DNA of 47,726 bases from Streptomyces atratus (GTDB lineage Bacteria; Actinomycetota; Actinomycetes; Streptomycetales; Streptomycetaceae): NCBI RefSeq assembly GCF_900119365.1, contig NZ_FPJO01000033.1, positions 1-47,726 on the forward strand, given 5' to 3'. The translations under genes and the position numbers were made by a program. Below, in pieces: positions 43,701 through 47,726 of the stretch (positions are counted from its first letter, which is position 1; every line of letters starts with the position of its first letter). Below the pieces are notes generated by a model. That model was not told the DNA's origin. It searched no databases and saw nothing but the letters and a program-made list of their open reading frames with translations.

Positions 43701-46020
43701 CAGAGCTCGGCTCGGCGCCCTGGGCCAGAACCACGGGGCTCACGTCCACCGTCCGGACCGGCTCCACCAACTGCCCGTCTGCAGCGACGTCGCCCGTCTC
43801 CGGACGGCTCTCACCCGCCGTCGGACCGCCAGAAACCGTTCGGACAGACCGCGACGCGGTGTCGGGAGTGGCCGCGACGGCCTCCGTCTGGGCCGTGCCG
43901 GCATGCGCGGCGCGCGCGGGCGCGGTGCCTGGCTGGGCTGCGGTCGGGGCCGGGGCCGGGGCCGTCGTGACAGCCGCAGGCCCGGCCACCGCCGGGGCAG
44001 CCTGGGGGGAGGCGGGCGCAGTGCCCGGCTGAGCCGCGGCCGGGGCAGCCTGGGGGGAGGCGGGCGCAGTGCCCGGCTGAGCCGCGGCCGGGGCAGCCTG
44101 GGGGGAGGCGGGCGCAGTGCCCGGCTGCGCCACGGCCGGGGCAGCCTGCGGGGAGGCGGGCGCAGGCCCGGCCACAACCGGGGCAGCCTGGGGGGAGGCG
44201 GGCGCAGTGCCCGGCTGAGCCGCGGCCGGGGCCGTCGTGACGGTCGATGTCTGGGAAACCGTGCCCGCATGGCCGGGCTGGGCTGCCGCCGGGGCCGTCG
44301 TGACGGCCGGTGTCCGGGCCGCGTCGGTGCCCTCGCCGGTCTCGGTGGTTTTCGGGGCGGCCTGTTCGGCGGCGTTCCCGCTGTTCTCGGCGACGGGAAG
44401 CGCGCGGCCGGTGCCGGTGTCCGGCGAACTGCCTCCCGCGGTCACCTCGGCCGGGCGCCCGGACGTTCCCGTCAAGGAGTGCCCGGAGTGCTCGGGGGAG
44501 GCGGTGCGCCCGCTGTCTCCGGAGGAGTGCGGCCGGGCATCGGATGTCGTGGCCACCGGCGCGGTGCCCTGGGAGGCGGCGACGGACTGGTCACCCGGAA
44601 GGGTGCTGACGGTGTTCGGGCGCCCGAGCCCCGCGAGCCCGTTCGTCTCGTGGCCCGAGGTGTCACCCACGCCGGGCCCCGAAAGGGAAAGGGCCACGGG
44701 CGTCGGGGTCTGCCCGGACGACGCCGGCTCGGCCCCCTCCGCGACGGCGCCGGGGCCGTCGCCTCCGCTCACCGTCGTATGCGTCCCGCGCCGACTGCCC
44801 TGCTCGTCGACGGCGTCCGCGCCCGTTTTCGTCTCCTGCGGATCGACCGAGACGGTCTGGACGGCCGGAAGGTCCGAGGCCTTGAGGGAGAACTTCTCCT
44901 TGAGCAGAGCACCGGCACCGAGCGCACCGGCGCCGAGCGCGGCCTCGCTCACGGCGCTGAGGCCCGCGCCGAGGAACGTGTCGAAGGTGACCGTCCACTC
45001 GCCGCGGAGGATCCCACCGCCCACCACCTCGGCCAGGGTCTCCGAGCCTGCCGCGGCGAGCGCGATGAGCGCGATGTCGGAACCCTTGTGGCCCGTACGG
45101 GCCGGAGCCGGGGACGGGCCGAGTTCCTTCACCGACGGCACAGCACCGGTCTCGGGCAGGTGGTCCGTGTTGCGGTTGCCCGCGGTGACGTCGTCGGCGT
45201 GGGTCGTGTCCGCGGTGCGGGGCAGCTTGTTGGTGTCGGTGAGGTTCGTCTTGGCGCCGACCTTGGGGGTGACGTCGTCGGCGACGTTCTTGACGAAGGG
45301 GGTGTTCTTGAGGTCGTTCTTGAAAGCTCCGAGGATGCCTTGGCCGGTGCTGTGGATGGCCCCGAAAAATGTCCCGGCGAGGGCCCCGAACAGCGCGGAC
45401 TCCCCGATCTCTTTCCAGTCGAAGCTCTTGGGGCTGTGGGCTCCGGAGGTGAAGGCGATCATGCCCAGGCGGACGGCGAACGTCTGGAATGCCTCCTCGA
45501 AGGCCTCAGTCAGGAAGGGCAGCCGGTCGGTGCTCCTGATGAGGGTGTCCAGGATCGTCAGCACCGTGACACGACGGCGAGCCTTGGCCAGGGCGATTTT
45601 GCCCGCCGTCGCTCCGCTGCTGAACACTGACAGGGCAGTGAGGATCACCAGCTCGATCAACAGCCGGATGACTTCGGCGATGATCTGCCACTTGCCCTCC
45701 AGGATTTTGTACGAGGTCACCATCCGGCCGTCGGCGATTTCGTCCAACTTCCCCCCGAACTGCTTGAGGTAGCCGGCTCCTTCCTCATCGACGAACAGAC
45801 TCATGGCCCGCACGTAATCGTTCCCGACCTGGGGCGGCAGCGCCTTCCCGGTGCTGACGACCGACTGCTCAATGACATCGGACAGGTCCCGGACGTCCTT
45901 GGCGAGTCGTCGGAACGGTTCGTGACTGGCATGGGCCAGGTCCTCGTTCGCCTGCATCAGCCGCTCGCCGATGAGGACGAAGAGCATGTCGTTGACCGGC
46001 TTCGAGGCCTGGATCGCCAT
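31705..46020 (-). CDS. Giant ESX-associated multidomain protein (4771 aa) with CpnT-like N-terminus
   Basis: It starts six bases after the WXG100-like gene. Domains in order (approximate residues): 1-235 helical CpnT/WXG100-like N-terminus with a hydrophobic stretch; 370-950 Ala/Pro/Thr low-complexity sequence with 16-residue repeats; 1150-1400 metzincin-type protease with HELGHLLGLDDEY (His1330, Glu1331, His1334); 1470-1610 and 1650-1785 EndoU-like modules (FPAYWTEDDVV...GVRIKGELS; FPRTWEPRVVL...GVRIEGLV); 1790-2135 two degenerate copies of the protease fold; 2310-4070 a very long beta-rich region; 4080-4290 and 4340-4510 OTU-like modules with Gly (4092, 4354) where Cys is expected; and a C-terminus with no named fold. 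Actinobacterial relatives are ESX substrates or polymorphic toxins. No immunity gene is evident. Frame, length and N-terminus are certain; module names beyond the protease motif are inference. Confidence 0.85.
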   Translation of the reverse strand: MAIQASKPVNDMLFVLIGERLMQANEDLAHASHEPFRRLAKDVRDLSDVIEQSVVSTGKALPPQVGNDYVRAMSLFVDEEGAGYLKQFGGKLDEIADGRMVTSYKILEGKWQIIAEVIRLLIELVILTALSVFSSGATAGKIALAKARRRVTVLTILDTLIRSTDRLPFLTEAFEEAFQTFAVRLGMIAFTSGAHSPKSFDWKEIGESALFGALAGTFFGAIHSTGQGILGAFKNDLKNTPFVKNVADDVTPKVGAKTNLTDTNKLPRTADTTHADDVTAGNRNTDHLPETGAVPSVKELGPSPAPARTGHKGSDIALIALAAAGSETLAEVVGGGILRGEWTVTFDTFLGAGLSAVSEAALGAGALGAGALLKEKFSLKASDLPAVQTVSVDPQETKTGADAVDEQGSRRGTHTTVSGGDGPGAVAEGAEPASSGQTPTPVALSLSGPGVGDTSGHETNGLAGLGRPNTVSTLPGDQSVAASQGTAPVATTSDARPHSSGDSGRTASPEHSGHSLTGTSGRPAEVTAGGSSPDTGTGRALPVAENSGNAAEQAAPKTTETGEGTDAARTPAVTTAPAAAQPGHAGTVSQTSTVTTAPAAAQPGTAPASPQAAPVVAGPAPASPQAAPAVAQPGTAPASPQAAPAAAQPGTAPASPQAAPAAAQPGTAPASPQAAPAVAGPAAVTTAPAPAPTAAQPGTAPARAAHAGTAQTEAVAATPDTASRSVRTVSGGPTAGESRPETGDVAADGQLVEPVRTVDVSPVVLAQGAEPSSAPGETVSRSETASAKTADESVAAPGHSAGQVVDPGRPAKQAPPSPGRIPGAVQPGPAPASHAGTGAAQPGPATASPAGTVPQGPAATTAPGAASRSVRTTSDDPVANDGRPETGDPAVITDPAASVPDRPTHESSVPPGRITTVSDSGRGSMDTTSGESIEEPAVTSARGFDGAPGSTRSAADDATPRQDSSETGGAAMGALPAGQLHDASGETGPAAYAHDALSVPAGAESLADEQRSAAEKRRLYEPDRESVDGASPSSESSSPSPSSADSPRSGPPTQSPHESSSREQRGQSHAPVGAFRSLMRAMAQAADSVRSVPERGLEDGVEDGVREGDTRAEEQDAASGSDTEDIVGVPGERPRPQGEVTDTNHTDTLDGGELETPPAQPSGWPLAGADMIWRGEVKPPQELMDWPQDSKERSAALRRRWNHEEEKRKLVPRWDGYMAPLELRRFEARRYRLPSGEFGTRLVVRIRLAPADGSPVTEEQLSQLFQSAQDGVNERYNAGSRLPNGDLFRVDLKLVSDPDAAHHVVRVHSSGEQVNFENWPLNSPSHVLAHELGHLLGLDDEYREGHAFGARPVYLDGALMAGPAVVDSRGRSDVDADHRISDPRGGSGRWWLPPRHLRQFGAAVESLQGAASLRVDGGAAFYADDTLSRTDGLPTRAHFPEDIRRAVLYGEPGVGGGGHLPPSGMSGRARPVALGEVGPNGTYRGEYKDLAPGREPGGLSRPVAPTDRLHSAAGDLHVTQPKQPKRGQMMFPAYWTEDDVVYAAEQAYLHALREHDMLTQTPREHPLSEKKPPIVGERGVYTWEGEYAGVRIKGELSHGSFTGFRPSDDQPDQPAPPYAPAPDIKADSGIGRRVEDMARYGDRHTRRGAHHALEPRQATYHGVHVEPGEEYDNGTFQASVRFLDPALRYDDPQGDDPSRWHLHRDGAEHVMFPRTWEPRVVLDAVEHAHHAAIAAGTYRELPDRDRSRHWVGEVGGVRIEGLVRDGQHVAYRPTQTQPHLRWPQERPTGETAAVPVEFERDGRQCGFDVRRVLFADGQQGLGLTARIHLAAQPGTTPAVMDLVWDYLAAEADLVYGGSTRGYGTPQVRLARVEGSQPAHHVVPVDLTPEETNLENMRRIVDGLPNLLGLPTSPDALMDVARQLDQTTSAEEWLLPRGAHPVEGQAAIDQALSLQVEPHRGWPQERPIGEMAAVPVEFERDGRQCGFDVQHVLLANGQRGFDLSARIYLDADPDTEPARLSELWGRMQAAVADVYGGVARANGAPLVRVSLARVEDHEAAHHAVWVLPDPETDWETVSELPLLLGIQPDTGDFRDFAEGMGGLFTEADAWEVPQDADPVRGAEAIANALDLADPFSRPTTLREPDPAGLDDSPTGAGVSSAATGTTSAAAGVAPGDGGQSGADVGAAVAEGTDLPQAPPPEVAFVAAGPAPLSGTTPADPADPLDEVTAGDAAADPQQAPAAEPEPADPGPAAPDEEHRISARSQSPAESEEGPGEGATVAPRAPERKTAFARIESELDLHRPPRVDRSMPSPSPEEGPVTFSDGSRLPEYLTTGYGTGDAEGRTYGHSQVTLRGVDVVMREIGVRLGDARSATPGMGEALAHLQRALRATPQVFHGDGYESPAFGSPQEQVLRVTTRPYGNWERFTDIGSDPVKVDVAHRSQVTAGAVESVSMKRRGAAGVALGPGVAGLVSLGGTVGVTRSYDYGMQDQTLGQVETRMAEASHLHLDDLVYEVSLAGDPGRTSPARQDGSPLAGESTFTFAVRNGLVVRLADSETSATEPGPVPIRMTLGAQSDYRLVHTEGYGPLRPMRDEILRELGAEPGSEAHEYLTAFFSSENFNRAADRLAKGGVTTPLLSGEDGSPLGAFVVERVVPGEAELLTESQVAEMRLTVQQTVKNERTLSRTTNWGINFTGGPTFDFAPWGRLITGASVGYESSTTHSSAFGGSGSRKIVGRAKNVPTLLYRVDKAVYVRGTGSSEAVRFDTWSLDRMTHTEARRLAGWDDGTTLRKRNDNEPFAPVYLTKDRPAVLGMSRPEAFTYENGDLLAGEEGGQRTWLEAFTDKLIRAAADRYPGVLAPLEDFGDPEDSRWRGPKHYAMALRNTLHVMNALSHYSIVGNLETLTTTGLSIGLEVPPTRTRRSQLSIRIGGELTGRRYDGTQNDLLLRTSAPGTERLDGSQNVTHAQDAGFGVMLRGIGGIGTVSAGPRWGRTEGRGTQYGATATHEPLAASARPSHLHSYQLELTAEIGGFSRYRRGPRALSLGVLGMQSFLQDEVSTDLVGGSAGAAVVGRVVLAVPDEHTPATDPHTGAADRAKPLEEPLDRAQAEALVTRDLRVASEGHGRHVFGDQPFQTVSVGSSAELAAAAVDLMAEASRGSWHFSKTGALPHDVMMRRLQAQFLIAGSDQTFSAAGSRISVIAEGALRNRVGELVLRMRVLNPVVVSGPVKIGTEVAVGSDTQMSGSVTAAKTFGLAALAGGAGVWHAGGVELTTFSGLVYRRGSSSTEARSVTRTVTSDINRDDGGYKVLVSGDVQHDLVGSVRPDGLLRPVLSPFYRNSWAGKQLTFASNYLGHLSEKSAHQLGLIKDGLGGVPLYLDNKWTQPPSLREHQIASYPVNSLDTTGVLAEFDQQLRDWKVDEADRERVHSLVTPRAVRALREQMTSTGAGARTRVGRWRAMGIRVGSRVGALRVELIAEEPEFAGLGHGVVLEDTRSTSVTEAEGKSAVSSRAAGLSLAQGVGETQPPDAKSQPGDLQAVHGTYEGLITSAEVDSRSRSRTRTRRHIFSAKEPHAEYLTRYTLRLTLEFGNGRTPLTAAGGVGTLREQVPLSMTAPDTGVGRADDPLGPPSVDDSDGSVTVWAQGSATRPAIDEWRSVPQPNGTEKPFQQPSTGFQVRRIVGLDRLKEAGVLAIAKAYGASVAPAVGDPRKLTATELDEAMTKARRNGLTRPGTASALALDDGTSHAALAAFFEDTGTADGYMIPGLNEAGSAHGEYRLYSKPDFTRATLLTVVTDSTMESAERDTAAQDSAVSSTSGYDSALGVRPVVAAGDFGAAAPYASVTGPNAAETDRHVRSGAEGAQLNNKPSGRSFVFAIPTGWLGVAEVDRPKNKWLGPFGYIKPGQQAVEAQGQIIAVVREDVAREWGLIDDGNFPSRVADAWTQVVKAGQAWAAADDAYWDRRRALADLHERTPELTDSDLVKMLKRETLKPLLQRADAAAGEFHRVRAEADRLTRWHRLPAEDRSGEPELRRGLTEPPPVVFAPAAPTAPAGDSRGAEADHYIVRESAPGGPDQLLSPEGDQSYTVLDVPTDGDGFFHALAEGLHHADPEMLSRRVEVADRQMIIDGLRGLLADELNRPENTDLLDFTSPDTKDAFSGSELADSGVSFAEGTPERREFDGSGRIPLHAELPGEQRGRLAGAQLQRGGDTADSAGWNHGAADLLPALAARAFHARITVVGADGAFQDFRPLPKAGHDTGKELAHIVLQLQDRHYRPALPSGDARRQPPLPLAAEGESAPAVGGETPVGRPPRPAYREAPWATGSTAWRPAGTGGKLTELVGPDGTVHELVEPAGDGNGFWSAVAAALRLEGAAGPLALATGQQLPPAARLDRGSPFTDDDLVHAGLSEETVRSARLRRTDGGLPEDLELSRSQEEALIRRQLLTPRRWDDTTEAAAAELAAAYGASVTVVAEDGTSRTHTPSDGTAGPRVILYRRGREYLLARPTAAVGPAVRADVAPAATADVTPPATTDIAPAATADVTPPATTDIAPAATADRTSAAQADAGISPSAEEPAPADPDVRRPSDSAARPETGDGHDSAPGRVDGTDDSADTSGGAARKRTSNETAAEQDFDTGLHVLLDSQDVMDTLVRSPDVEGLSYAREYAAMWALAPDAAVPLKDLGLNLHDREMLLRNRRELFPEAVRDSFTRLTAHESAGAAGEPEESRRGVLPAGAESGAQADPQRFEDAVPSSGEHGAAQDPEDEKQPAEESGGAPG
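32371..32490 (-). repeat. 48-bp tandem repeats near the 3' end of the giant gene
   Basis: About 2.4 nearly identical copies of a 48-bp unit encoding ATADVTPPATTDIAPA (about residues 4511-4545), forming a linker between the second OTU-like module and the C-terminal part. Confidence 0.8.
39610..40680 (-). repeat. Tandem domain duplication in the giant gene
   Basis: Two adjacent units of about 537 bp (179 residues) start with nearly identical DNA at about 40649 and 40112. They encode AAVPVEFERDGRQCGFDVxxVL twice and diverge afterwards. Both resemble the metzincin domain at residues 1150-1400 without its zinc motif. Confidence 0.75.
43994..44230 (-). repeat. 48-bp minisatellite in the giant gene
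   Basis: Units start at 43994, 44042, 44090 and 44138, exactly 48 bp apart, with a 42-bp step to 44180. They encode AAPAAAQPGTAPASPQ repeats within the disordered region at about residues 590-700. Near-identity suggests that copy number varies by slippage. Confidence 0.85.
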
Positions 46021-46026
46021 GACTGG

Positions 46027-46383
46027 TTAGTGCTTCCCGGTGTTGATGTTGCCGCTTGCCGACTGGTTGATGGCGTCTATGTTCGCGTTCTGGGTGCTCT
46101 GGACGTTCTTCTGGTTCTCTTGGACGGCTTGGACGGTGGCGATGAGCGCCCCCATCAACGCCTGCACGGTCTCGATCGCCGCCTCATCCTGCTTCTTCGC
46201 ATGCGGGCCTTGCGTCTTGGCGAAGGAGTCGTCGACGCCGGCCCAGCCGCTGGTGCTGCCCACGTGAGCGAGGAAGTTGTCCTTGGCGCCTTTGGCTTCC
46301 GTGCTGATCTGGTGGAGATTCCGGTATGCGGCCTGGAGCCTGACCAGGTCGGCGGCATAGATGTTGGTGCCGGTGTCACTCAT
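46027..46383 (-). CDS. WXG100-like ESX protein
   Basis: A 118-residue helical protein. The central turn is STSGWAGVDDSFAKTQ, a GW-type variant of the WXG turn between two long helices (LQAAYRNLHQISTEAKGAKDNFLAHV and AAIETVQALMGALIATVQAVQENQKNV). This is the helical-hairpin shape of type VII secretion substrates. The start at 46383 overlaps the YbaB-like gene by 8 bp and the stop is 6 bp before the giant gene, so the three are tightly co-translated. It is likely the secretion partner or chaperone of the giant protein. Confidence 0.75.
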   Translation of the reverse strand: MSDTGTNIYAADLVRLQAAYRNLHQISTEAKGAKDNFLAHVGSTSGWAGVDDSFAKTQGPHAKKQDEAAIETVQALMGALIATVQAVQENQKNVQSTQNANIDAINQSASGNINTGKH

Positions 46384-46900
46384 GCTGATTGTCCTCCGGG
46401 TCCTCGTCGATCTCGTCGCGCAGCCGGCTGCCCGACTTGCTGCCGGGGCCGTCGTGCGTCTTCAGCACGGCAGGACCGAAGACGTCGGCCCAGTTGATGT
46501 CCACTCCCGACAGCTCGGGAACCGCCGTACTCGACCGGGTGAAGGGCTCGAACATCTCCACTACGTGCCGGGACATCTGCGTCCGGGCACGCTCCGCCGA
46601 CTCCAGCACGCTGGCGGCGAGTTCACCGGCCGACATGGTCCGGTACTTGCCGTCGAGGAACCTGAGGGCAGTCAGCTCCCCCTGGTGATTGACCGTCACC
46701 TCCACCGCACGATCCCTGGACCGCGCGGTGAACGATGCGTCCCGCAACTCCGCCTCGGCCCTCGCCACCCCTTCCTGGGTTGCCTCGAGCTCGGCCATCG
46801 CCTCGGCCAGCTTCTGCTCTATCGATGCCGGCGGCGTCACCGGCTTCTCGAGCTCGGCGTCTCTGCCGTTGCTGCCGCTACTGCCGTTGCTGCCGTTCAT
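46376..46900 (-). CDS. YbaB/EbfC-family protein
   Basis: A 174-residue protein: a Ser/Gly/Asn N-tail, a coiled-coil (IEQKLAEAMAELEATQEGVARAEAELRDAS), the YbaB core (FTARSRDRAVEVTVNHQGELTALRFLDGKYRTMSAGELAASVLESAERARTQM) and a long acidic C-terminal extension. Such YbaB-like proteins commonly precede WXG100 genes in Streptomyces ESX loci; nucleoid binding is the textbook role, but in this context they may be secretion-linked. The ATG at 46900 overlaps the stop of the upstream gene as ATGA, and the 3' end overlaps the WXG100-like gene by 8 bp. Confidence 0.85.
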   Translation of the reverse strand: MNGSNGSSGSNGRDAELEKPVTPPASIEQKLAEAMAELEATQEGVARAEAELRDASFTARSRDRAVEVTVNHQGELTALRFLDGKYRTMSAGELAASVLESAERARTQMSRHVVEMFEPFTRSSTAVPELSGVDINWADVFGPAVLKTHDGPGSKSGSRLRDEIDEDPEDNQHE

Positions 46901-47726
46901 CGTCCGATCACCGCCGGAGCGCCTCCTTCATCTGTGCCCCATACGTCCTCGTCCTCCGGCACCCAACTGGACCGCTCGCGGTCGCGGGTCTCGGTCGACT
47001 GGTTGCCCTGAGTGCCTTGGCCGCCCATCGGCAGGTAGGGCGAGGACGTCATGGTCGGCCTTCCGCCTCGGGTGAAGACCATCTCCTCTTCCTCGCCGGC
47101 GGAACGCGCTGTCGGCCTGCGCCGGGAGGCGCCGTCGCTCCCGCTCAGTACATTGCGGACGCGTTCACTGTTCGATGACCCACCGCCGCTTCCGCCCGCG
47201 GGCATGCCTCCCATCGGCATACCGCCCATCGGCATGCCTCCCATGCCTCCCGTACTGCCCATGCCGTTGAACGCTGCCGCGTTCAGCGGTACGCCGCCGC
47301 TTCCCCGGCTTGCGTCGGAATCGCTTGCGTTGCTGGGGGGGACCCGCAGCGGGCCCCCGGAGTACGGGGTGCTGTCGTCCTCCTCGAACGAGCTGTCGGG
47401 CCCGCTGCCCAGTCCGCCGAGGTTCGAGTTGAGCGAGGTGGAGGTTCCGGGCACGTCGGAGCTGAAGGAGGAAAACTTGGGGAGATCGGAAAGGCTCGAC
47501 GTGGACGTGCCACGAGGAAGCGGGGACGTGTCGTGGCTGCCGGAGCCGAACTTGCCGTTGAGATCGGTGGTGGTCACCGAACCGTCGGGCTTGGTGGTCT
47601 TCACCGTTCCGTCGGACCCGACGGTCTGGATACTCCCGTCCGGGAACTTCGTGGTGAGCGTCCCGTCCCGGTTCAGCGTCGTCCTGCTGCCGTCCGGATT
47701 GGTCAGCGCCGCACCCGGATCGAGAT
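46897..47726 (-). CDS. ESX-associated Gly/Met-rich protein, C-terminal part
   Basis: The frame is open to the right edge, so the start lies outside. The visible part begins with PDGS-type repeats (NPDGSRTTLNRDGTLTTKFPDGSIQTVGSDGTVKTTKPDGSV), then a Ser/Thr/Gly linker, MGGMPMGGMPMGGMPAGG, and the end RERSSWVPEDEDVWGTDEGGAPAVIGR. That C-terminal signature is characteristic of Streptomyces WXG100/PPE-like proteins of ESX loci. It is probably the first visible gene of the operon and couples to the YbaB-like gene through an ATGA overlap. No membrane or ATPase component of the secretion machine is in the window. Confidence 0.75.
   Translation of the reverse strand, partial: LDPGAALTNPDGSRTTLNRDGTLTTKFPDGSIQTVGSDGTVKTTKPDGSVTTTDLNGKFGSGSHDTSPLPRGTSTSSLSDLPKFSSFSSDVPGTSTSLNSNLGGLGSGPDSSFEEDDSTPYSGGPLRVPPSNASDSDASRGSGGVPLNAAAFNGMGSTGGMGGMPMGGMPMGGMPAGGSGGGSSNSERVRNVLSGSDGASRRRPTARSAGEEEEMVFTRGGRPTMTSSPYLPMGGQGTQGNQSTETRDRERSSWVPEDEDVWGTDEGGAPAVIGR

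Noticed and set aside
43994..44230. Possible CRISPR array because of regular 48-bp repeats
   Set aside because: Repeats are contiguous without unique spacers, lie in frame in a coding region and encode a Pro/Ala linker.
36079..45630. Very long plus-strand frames at 36079-39876, 40051-42912 and 43039-45630
   Set aside because: They are antisense to the giant gene, Arg/Gly/Ala-rich, without ribosome sites or family motifs; third-position GC bias makes such shadows common.

Overview
The window is high-GC actinobacterial DNA and is almost certainly from a Streptomyces chromosome, probably an arm or other accessory region. The signs are third-position GC bias, GGAGG-type ribosome sites, GTG starts, a modular type I PKS, AraC regulators, IPT/TIG and ricin-lectin proteins, and a type VII (ESX) secretion locus. 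Many gene fragments, IS and integrase remnants and an orphan phage/plasmid primase mark it as a rearranged region. No tRNA, rRNA or CRISPR array was seen.

Layout. 1-2.2 kb: end of an FG-GAP repeat protein, a frameshifted histidine phosphatase, an intact NIPSNAP gene, a LysR C-terminal remnant and a 5'-truncated peptidoglycan-binding gene. 2.2-3.7 kb (-): SF3-helicase/primase of mobile-element type. 3.7-5.7 kb: no recognisable gene, but the first copy of a repeated leader-like element. 5.7-6.2 kb: anti-sigma-type ATPase. 7.4-8.0 kb (-): IPT/TIG protein. 8.4-8.85 kb: two more, divergent, copies of the leader-like element around a perfect inverted repeat. 9.4-17.5 kb (+): DUF5988-like protein, an 11-codon ORF overlapping the next start, a stand-alone ketosynthase and a fully reducing KS-AT-DH-ER-KR-ACP PKS, then a strong terminator. 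17.8-18.8 kb: IS3, IS630 and tyrosine-integrase remnants. 18.8-21.6 kb: divergent IPT/TIG protein and YVTN-propeller/IPT protein. 21.8-22.9 kb: frameshifted DUF3761-like gene and a secreted three-repeat beta-trefoil lectin.

23.9-28.8 kb is a small redox locus: a monooxygenase/esterase/SDR operon diverges from an AraC gene; a close AraC paralogue lies opposite and diverges from a truncated [2Fe-2S] oxidoreductase subunit. A two-block motif (CGTGCAAG, 40-41 nt, GTTSAATG) occurs at both divergent promoters and once more with no gene behind it. A broken STAND ATPase gene follows.

30.3-47.7 kb (-) is an ESX-associated operon, read right to left: Gly/Met-rich ESX-linked protein, YbaB-like protein, WXG100-like protein, a 4771-residue multidomain effector-like protein, then a membrane-anchored ricin-lectin protein. 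The giant protein carries a CpnT-like N-terminus, a metzincin-type zinc-protease motif with two degenerate copies, two EndoU-like modules, a very long beta-rich region and two OTU-like modules whose catalytic Cys position is Gly.
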